In this document: positions 59,565-64,000 of the stretch, in pieces
How the letters are laid out: each line of letters starts with the position of its first letter
Position numbering within the stretch: the first letter of the stretch is position 1
From: Prosthecobacter sp.
Lineage (GTDB): Bacteria; Verrucomicrobiota; Verrucomicrobiia; Verrucomicrobiales; Verrucomicrobiaceae
Assembly: GCF_034366625.1 (NCBI RefSeq)
Contig: NZ_JAXMIH010000011.1
Span: 62,001-126,000 of the forward strand
DNA length: 64,000 nt
Direction: 5' to 3'
The notes under the pieces: model-generated
The model's database searches: none
What the model was told of the DNA's origin: nothing
The model's input: only the letters and a program-made list of their open reading frames with translations
Position numbers and translations under genes: made by a program

Positions 59565-62027
59565 TCAGATCCCCGCGCCCACCACCTTCATCCAGCGGCT
59601 GCGGAAAGAGCCGTTTTCCTCCATGAGCTGGGCGGCGATGGTGGCTGAGAGTTGTGTGAGGCCGTTGAGGCGGGCGAAAGCGGCGGTGTTCTCCTGGCGG
59701 CGATAGTAGTCGGTGGAGTCGGTGGTCAGGGCACCGAATGCCTGGGCGATCTCGATGAGAGATTCCGGCGTGAGGCTTTCAAAGGGCAGGGACAGCGTGC
59801 CGCGCTCGAGGGTGACGTTCACCGTGGTGCCGTCTGAGTTGCATGTGATACGTCCGGTCATCTGGCCGCCTTCACGACGCGAGATGGTGCCGTTCCAGCC
59901 TTTTCCGCTGAGATCGACAGTGAGCTGGCGCACGAAGTCACGCGACTGTGTGTAGAGGTAAAGACGTCCGTCGAGCGCCGTGCGCACATCCTCTGTTTCC
60001 AGACGCGTGCTGCCGAGCATCTCGATGGCACTTGAGTAATCGTAGCCCTGCACGAGGGAGGGCACGATCGCATGGACCTCGGCGAGGAGTTCGAGGTCAG
60101 CCTGGCGGCGTTTTTTGTCCTCCTGCAACTGCTTCTTCTGCTGCTCCAGCGTGATGCGGGAGATTTCACGTTTATATTCAGACTCCCACTCCTTGATTTC
60201 ATTGCTGAAGGAACCGCCGGTTTTGAGCTGTTTCCGGGTCTGCTCCACTTCAGCGAGCGCGGAGCGCAGTTCGTCGAGCGTGCCCGCCTTGCGCGGATTT
60301 TTCACGTCGGTTCGCATGAGCGCGATGTCCGGCTTGTAGAACTCCACGAGTGCATCGTAGAGGGAGAGCCATTCGAGTGAGTTCGCGGTGCCTGCGGTGA
60401 CAGGCTGCTGGGTGCCGGCAAGGCGTTTCTTAAGGTGAGTCTGGAAGTCCTCCAGCTCCTGTGCACCGAACAGTTTGTCGCCGAAATGCCATTCGACCAG
60501 TCCGTGGATCAGATAACCGAGGATTTCCTCGTTGTCGGTTTTATAGTCCAGAGAATCGGGTGCCATGCGCTGGGCGAAGCTTCGCGCCGTGCGTTCCTTG
60601 ACCTTCTCAAAGAAAGACTTGAGGCCATTCAGCTCTGCGGAGGCGGAGAGTTTTCCCACTTGGTCCGCTGCCTCCTTTTTTCTGTCGAGCATGATGTTGC
60701 AAAGCGCGGCATTGAAGCGCGCCCAGTTTTCTGTGGGCTGCGGGGCGTCTTTGGCGATGTCGATGAACAGCAGTTCCGCCTGAGCGGGATGATGAAGTTC
60801 GAGCATCTGCTTGCGTGCATCGGCGAAGCGCTCGGAAACAGATTTCTTATTCGCGTCCGCTTTGAGTGTCACGCCGCCGCCGGAGAGGTCGCGTGCGTCA
60901 GCAGGAGAAATCTGGATGGCCGCCCGTGTGGCGCGGCGCTCACCGCCTTCGCGCAGCATCCAGCCCACGACGTAGGCGAGCGTGATGGCGGCGGCGATGG
61001 CACCGATCAGCTTCGCACGGCGTGAGAACAGTCTGCGCCGCACGCCGCCGCGATCCAGCAGGCCCTCGGCCAGTCGCATTTCATCGACGACCTCGTCGTA
61101 GTTCGAGAAACGCTCCTCCGGACGGAAGCTGAGCATGCCGTTGATGACATGCTCGGTGCGTGGTGAGAAGCGCAGGCCGGATTCACCGAGGGCGACGCGT
61201 TTGCATTTGATGCGTCGCAAGTCCTCGATGGCATTCGTGTCCGCCTTGTGCGGCGGATTGCCGGTCATCGCATGGTAGAGCGTGGCGCCAAGGCTGAAGA
61301 TGTCGCTGCGGTAATCCTCCTTGTTTTCGATGACCTTTTCCGGCGCGACGTAATACGGCGTGGCCCAGATTTCGCCAGACTGGTCGCCGCCGCGGTCCAC
61401 GAACAGAGCCAGGCCGAAGTCCACCACCTTGGCGGTGCCGGTTTCGGTGAAAAGGATGTTTGCCGGCTTCACGTCGCGATGAATCAGCGTGAGCTGTTGC
61501 GCGGCACGCAGACCCTCGGCCACCTCACGGCCGATGCGCAGGGCCTCGGCCTCCTTCAGATGGCCTTCGCGTTTGATGCGCTGCTCCAGGCTGCCGCCGC
61601 CGACGAGCTCCATGGCGATGTAAAAGTAGCCCTGGTCATAGCCCACGGAGTAGAGCTTGATGACGTTCGGATGCGTGACGTTCGCGGTGATGTGAGCTTC
61701 CTGGCGGAACTGCTCCAGGCGCACGGCATCGCGGGAGTACTGGCGGTTGAGGATTTTCAGGGCCACTCGGCGTCCGAGTGTCTCATCCTCCGCCTCAAAC
61801 ACCCGGCTCATGCCACCCTCGCCGATCTGGCGTATGATCATGAATTGATCAAAGCGCCGACGTACGCGCACCATCTGGCCGCAAAAGGGGCACTTCAGCT
61901 TGGTGAACGGCTCCAGCGACGTCACGTCGATCTGTCCCTGGCAGACAGGGCAGGTGCTCAGATAGGCTTGTTCAGTGACGAGATTCAAAAGAGGGGGTTC
62001 GGAATGGGGGCGGCTACCTACTTGCAT
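59565..62027 (-). CDS. membrane Ser/Thr protein kinase with N-terminal zinc ribbon
   Basis: The 820-aa protein has a small zinc ribbon (CPVC at 26-29, CPFC at 46-49), then a complete Hanks-type kinase: GEGGMSRV at 69-76, Lys91, catalytic HRDVKPAN (Asp185), DFG 203-205, and APE near 225. A single membrane helix (LIGAIAAAITLAYVVGWML near 345) leads to a long C-terminal region with helical and beta segments (DLSGKGWNGTISRREGGQMTGRIT at the end). It senses with the extracytoplasmic part and signals through the cytosolic kinase. ATG 62027 is used. Confidence 0.9.
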   Translation of the reverse strand: MQVGSRPHSEPPLLNLVTEQAYLSTCPVCQGQIDVTSLEPFTKLKCPFCGQMVRVRRRFDQFMIIRQIGEGGMSRVFEAEDETLGRRVALKILNRQYSRDAVRLEQFRQEAHITANVTHPNVIKLYSVGYDQGYFYIAMELVGGGSLEQRIKREGHLKEAEALRIGREVAEGLRAAQQLTLIHRDVKPANILFTETGTAKVVDFGLALFVDRGGDQSGEIWATPYYVAPEKVIENKEDYRSDIFSLGATLYHAMTGNPPHKADTNAIEDLRRIKCKRVALGESGLRFSPRTEHVINGMLSFRPEERFSNYDEVVDEMRLAEGLLDRGGVRRRLFSRRAKLIGAIAAAITLAYVVGWMLREGGERRATRAAIQISPADARDLSGGGVTLKADANKKSVSERFADARKQMLELHHPAQAELLFIDIAKDAPQPTENWARFNAALCNIMLDRKKEAADQVGKLSASAELNGLKSFFEKVKERTARSFAQRMAPDSLDYKTDNEEILGYLIHGLVEWHFGDKLFGAQELEDFQTHLKKRLAGTQQPVTAGTANSLEWLSLYDALVEFYKPDIALMRTDVKNPRKAGTLDELRSALAEVEQTRKQLKTGGSFSNEIKEWESEYKREISRITLEQQKKQLQEDKKRRQADLELLAEVHAIVPSLVQGYDYSSAIEMLGSTRLETEDVRTALDGRLYLYTQSRDFVRQLTVDLSGKGWNGTISRREGGQMTGRITCNSDGTTVNVTLERGTLSLPFESLTPESLIEIAQAFGALTTDSTDYYRRQENTAAFARLNGLTQLSATIAAQLMEENGSFRSRWMKVVGAGI

Positions 62028-62087
62028 CGCATGGCGAATGCCAGAAATTACAGATTGCCTGATTAATTTGAATCTTGAGAATGTGAA

Positions 62088-63002
62088 ATGGATTGGACCG
62101 TCACTGAAACCGCCGAACTCGGCGAGCGTTTCGACAAGCACCTCGCCCGGCGCCTGTCGGATATGTCACGCTCGCGGCTCCAGGACCTGATCAAGGACGG
62201 CCACGCCACGCTGAACGGCAAACCGGTCAAATCAGGCGCGACTATGAGAGCTGGGGATGTGGTGAGCGTCACGGTGCCGGAAGTAGCTGAGGTCGAGATC
62301 AAGGCCCAGGACATTCCGTTGACGATTTTGTATGAGGATTCCGACATCGTAGTGCTGGACAAAGCATCCGGGCTTGTCGTTCACCCGGCGGAAGGAAATC
62401 CTGACGGCACACTCGTGAATGCCCTCCTGCACCACATTGATGACCTCAGCGGCATCGGCGGCGAGATGCGGCCCGGCATCGTCCATCGTCTCGATAAAGA
62501 CACCAGCGGCTGCATGGTCGTGGCAAAGAATGACATCGCGCACCGCCGCCTGACGGAGGCCTTCGCCGAGCGACGACTCACGAAAATCTACCTCACCGTG
62601 GTCAATGGCGTGCCGCGTGAGAAAAGCGGACGCATTCAGAACTACATCGGCAGACATCCCGTGGACCGCAAACGCATGTCCATCCTGCTCGATGGGGCAG
62701 GGAAGGAGGCCGTTACCGAATGGCAGTTGCTCGCCACCGATCAAGGCTGTGCGCTAATCCAATGCCGCCTGCTCACCGGGCGCACGCATCAGATTCGCGT
62801 TCACATGCGCGAGGCGCTGCAATGCCCCATCCTAGGCGATCCGATTTACGCGCAACCCGCCAAGCAGCGTGTCCGCGTCCCACGTCTCATGCTCCATGCA
62901 TGGAAGCTGGCTTTCAATCACCCCATCCACGACCAGCCGATGGCTTTCGAGGCCAAATTGCCGCCCGAGTTTGAACCCTGGATGAATTGCGTGCAAAGCT
63001 AG
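62088..63002 (+). CDS. rluD: RluD-family ribosomal pseudouridine synthase
   Basis: The 304-aa protein has an S4 RNA-binding domain at 1-65 (GERFDKHLARRLSDMSRSRLQDLIKDGHATLNG) and a catalytic domain with the RluA/RluD motif HRLDKDTSG (catalytic Asp136) and QIRVHMREALQCPILGDPIYA. RluD makes pseudouridines 1911, 1915 and 1917 in 23S rRNA helix 69. The 60 bases between it and the kinase start hold both promoters. Confidence 0.92.
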   Translation: MDWTVTETAELGERFDKHLARRLSDMSRSRLQDLIKDGHATLNGKPVKSGATMRAGDVVSVTVPEVAEVEIKAQDIPLTILYEDSDIVVLDKASGLVVHPAEGNPDGTLVNALLHHIDDLSGIGGEMRPGIVHRLDKDTSGCMVVAKNDIAHRRLTEAFAERRLTKIYLTVVNGVPREKSGRIQNYIGRHPVDRKRMSILLDGAGKEAVTEWQLLATDQGCALIQCRLLTGRTHQIRVHMREALQCPILGDPIYAQPAKQRVRVPRLMLHAWKLAFNHPIHDQPMAFEAKLPPEFEPWMNCVQS

Positions 63003-63019
63003 CCGCACCCTTTTACGCC

Positions 63020-63388
63020 ATGCTCAAACTCTACGCCTACTCCGGCTGCTCCACCTGTCGCAATGCCATCAAATGGCTCAAGCAGCACGCCATCGCCTTT
63101 GAAGAAGTCGCCATTCGCGAAACACCGCCGTCGGTTGCCGAACTCAAAGCCGCGCTTGCCGCCCATGACGGTGATTTGCGGAAACTCTTCAACGTTTCCG
63201 GCCTCGACTACCGCAGCCTGGGCCTCAAAGACAAACTGCCCGCGATGAGCACCGATGCCGCGCTGAAGCTCCTCGCTGAAAACGGCAATCTCGTGAAGCG
63301 CCCCTTTGCCATCGACGCGAAGAACAAGATTCATCTCGTCGGTTTCAAGGAGCCTGAATGGCAGGCAGCCTTACTTCACCGCCGCTGA
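63020..63388 (+). CDS. ArsC/Spx-family thioredoxin-fold protein
   Basis: The 122-aa protein begins MLKLYAYSGCSTCRNAIKWL (CxxC at Cys10, Cys13), with FEEVAIRETPPSVAEL and KLFNVSGLDYRSLGLKDKL, the ArsC/Spx/YffB pattern. Spx binds RNA polymerase; YffB and ArsC reduce thiols or arsenate. The CxxC with a preceding Ser-Gly suggests the Spx/MgsR branch, but no ars genes are present. Its end overlaps the next, convergent gene by 18 bases. Confidence 0.85.
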   Translation: MLKLYAYSGCSTCRNAIKWLKQHAIAFEEVAIRETPPSVAELKAALAAHDGDLRKLFNVSGLDYRSLGLKDKLPAMSTDAALKLLAENGNLVKRPFAIDAKNKIHLVGFKEPEWQAALLHRR

Positions 63389-64000
63389 CTGCTCTTTGAA
63401 GAATTTCGCGATCAAGGCCGGCGCTTCGTCAGGAAACTTGTGCGTGCCTTGATGAATGAAAGCCACAAATGGAGCGCCGACCTTCGAGGGAAATAGCGTG
63501 CAGTCCTGCGCCCACGATTTGCCTTCCGCCTCGCACTGATTGATCTGCCTCACCTTGTTCATCGCCAGCTCCTGCCACGCATACTTCACCAGCGGGTCTT
63601 GTGTTCCCGCGATGTGCATCGCAGGTTTCGGCTTGAAAGATGCATCTGCCAGACGTGCGCTGGCAGCGGCAGAAGGTGCCATCGCGCAAAACACCTCCGG
63701 CTTGGTCTGCCACAGCAGATACGTGAAACCGCCGCCGTTCGAGTGCCCGGTCGAAAAAATCCGCTTCGCATCGACCTTGTAGTTCTCCTTCAGATTCGCC
63801 ATCACCGCGTCGAACAGTTTCAAATCACGGTCGCCTTCCGCCCCTGCCCCATGCTGCCAGCCGGGCTTTTTGCCCTCAGGATCGGTCAGCTTGCCCGGCG
63901 TGTTCAATCCTTGCAGATAAACCGAGATCGCCTCCGGCCAGTGCTTGTGCATCGCAAAAGAGCGTCCTGCCTGCAACGCCGTGCCGCCGTGGCCGTGAAA
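63371..64000 (-). CDS. alpha/beta hydrolase (LpqC/feruloyl-esterase-like), 5' end outside the window
   Basis: The frame runs off the right edge of the window with FHGHGGTA (oxyanion HGHGG), so the N-terminus and any signal peptide are missing. Downstream are the nucleophile in GHSNGGGFTYLL, Asp in AGTQDPLVKYA and His in HQGTHKFPDEAP, a complete catalytic triad. This resembles the PHB-depolymerase/LpqC esterases (COG3509). Substrate unknown; secreted members act on hydroxycinnamate or polyester bonds. Confidence 0.82.
   Translation of the reverse strand, partial: FHGHGGTALQAGRSFAMHKHWPEAISVYLQGLNTPGKLTDPEGKKPGWQHGAGAEGDRDLKLFDAVMANLKENYKVDAKRIFSTGHSNGGGFTYLLWQTKPEVFCAMAPSAAASARLADASFKPKPAMHIAGTQDPLVKYAWQELAMNKVRQINQCEAEGKSWAQDCTLFPSKVGAPFVAFIHQGTHKFPDEAPALIAKFFKEQSAAVK

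Noticed and set aside
1..64000. CRISPR array, tRNA, rRNA or insertion sequence
   Set aside because: No regularly spaced direct repeats, no cloverleaf with CCA and T-loop, and no transposase motif were found by eye; a covariance-model search would be decisive.

Overview
The window is about 64 kb of bacterial chromosome, almost completely coding. It most resembles Verrucomicrobiota (a Prosthecobacter/Verrucomicrobiaceae-like organism); this is inferred from content, not from a marker-gene tree. The grounds are two large cytochrome-c/DUF1549/DUF1553 (PSD1-type) proteins, one paired with a Tat-exported DUF1501 protein, a PEP-CTERM protein, a DUF5069 protein, a membrane Ser/Thr kinase, a type II-secretion-like operon, and many short dispersed inverted repeats between and inside genes. 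No rRNA, tRNA, CRISPR array, insertion sequence or prophage was recognised, and no gene-free stretch exceeds 300 bases.

Layout. (1) 1-5.5 kb: an AT-richer four-gene operon of unusual make-up: a TIM-barrel/GAF/GAF/histidine-kinase protein, a stand-alone receiver, an unrecognised protein, and a ComEC-like metallo-beta-lactamase-fold protein. This is the best candidate for an undescribed system. (2) 5.5-10 kb, minus strand: cation exporter, HAD phosphatase, small membrane proteins, thioesterase, cysteine desulfurase. (3) 10-23.6 kb, mostly plus: serS, a secreted serine protease, a double hydrolase with EF-hands, a CsgG-like exported protein, an FAD enzyme, LMW phosphatase (minus), citrate synthase, an exported toroid-like protein, obg, a ModBC-like ABC pair and a thioredoxin-fold protein. 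(4) 23.7-34.4 kb: secreted metalloprotease, a DUF2868 + GTPase/DUF3482 pair, a MazEF-like toxin-antitoxin pair, a ferritin-like protein with ispH, a winged-helix regulator with its membrane partner, a PEP-CTERM CAP-domain protein and a TlpA-like protein.

(5) 34.5-43.1 kb: a ten-gene type II secretion/pseudopilus operon (E-F-G-H-I-J-K-L-M-C order) with no secretin or prepilin peptidase in view. (6) 43.2-48.6 kb, minus: PSD1 protein, EF-hand protein, PIN-PhoH protein, flavin-binding oxidase-like protein. (7) 48.7-51.4 kb: AI-2E-type permease, membrane protein and fluoride channel facing khpA and rpsP. (8) 51.5-58.1 kb, minus: DUF1501, PSD1, a FadR-type regulator and a short-chain dehydrogenase. 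(9) 58-64 kb: hypothetical, DUF5069, Ser/Thr kinase, rluD, ArsC/Spx-like, and a truncated esterase.

For regulation, three copies of a 17-bp inverted repeat, ACTTTG-N5-CAAAGT, lie directly before the start codons of two adjacent operons (membrane protein + winged-helix regulator, and ispH + ferritin-like), suggesting one small local regulon. For genome structure, several classes of dispersed repeat have been absorbed into reading frames: they encode the leaders of two pseudopilins, the signal segment of the GspC-like protein, and two insertions in a PSD1 protein.
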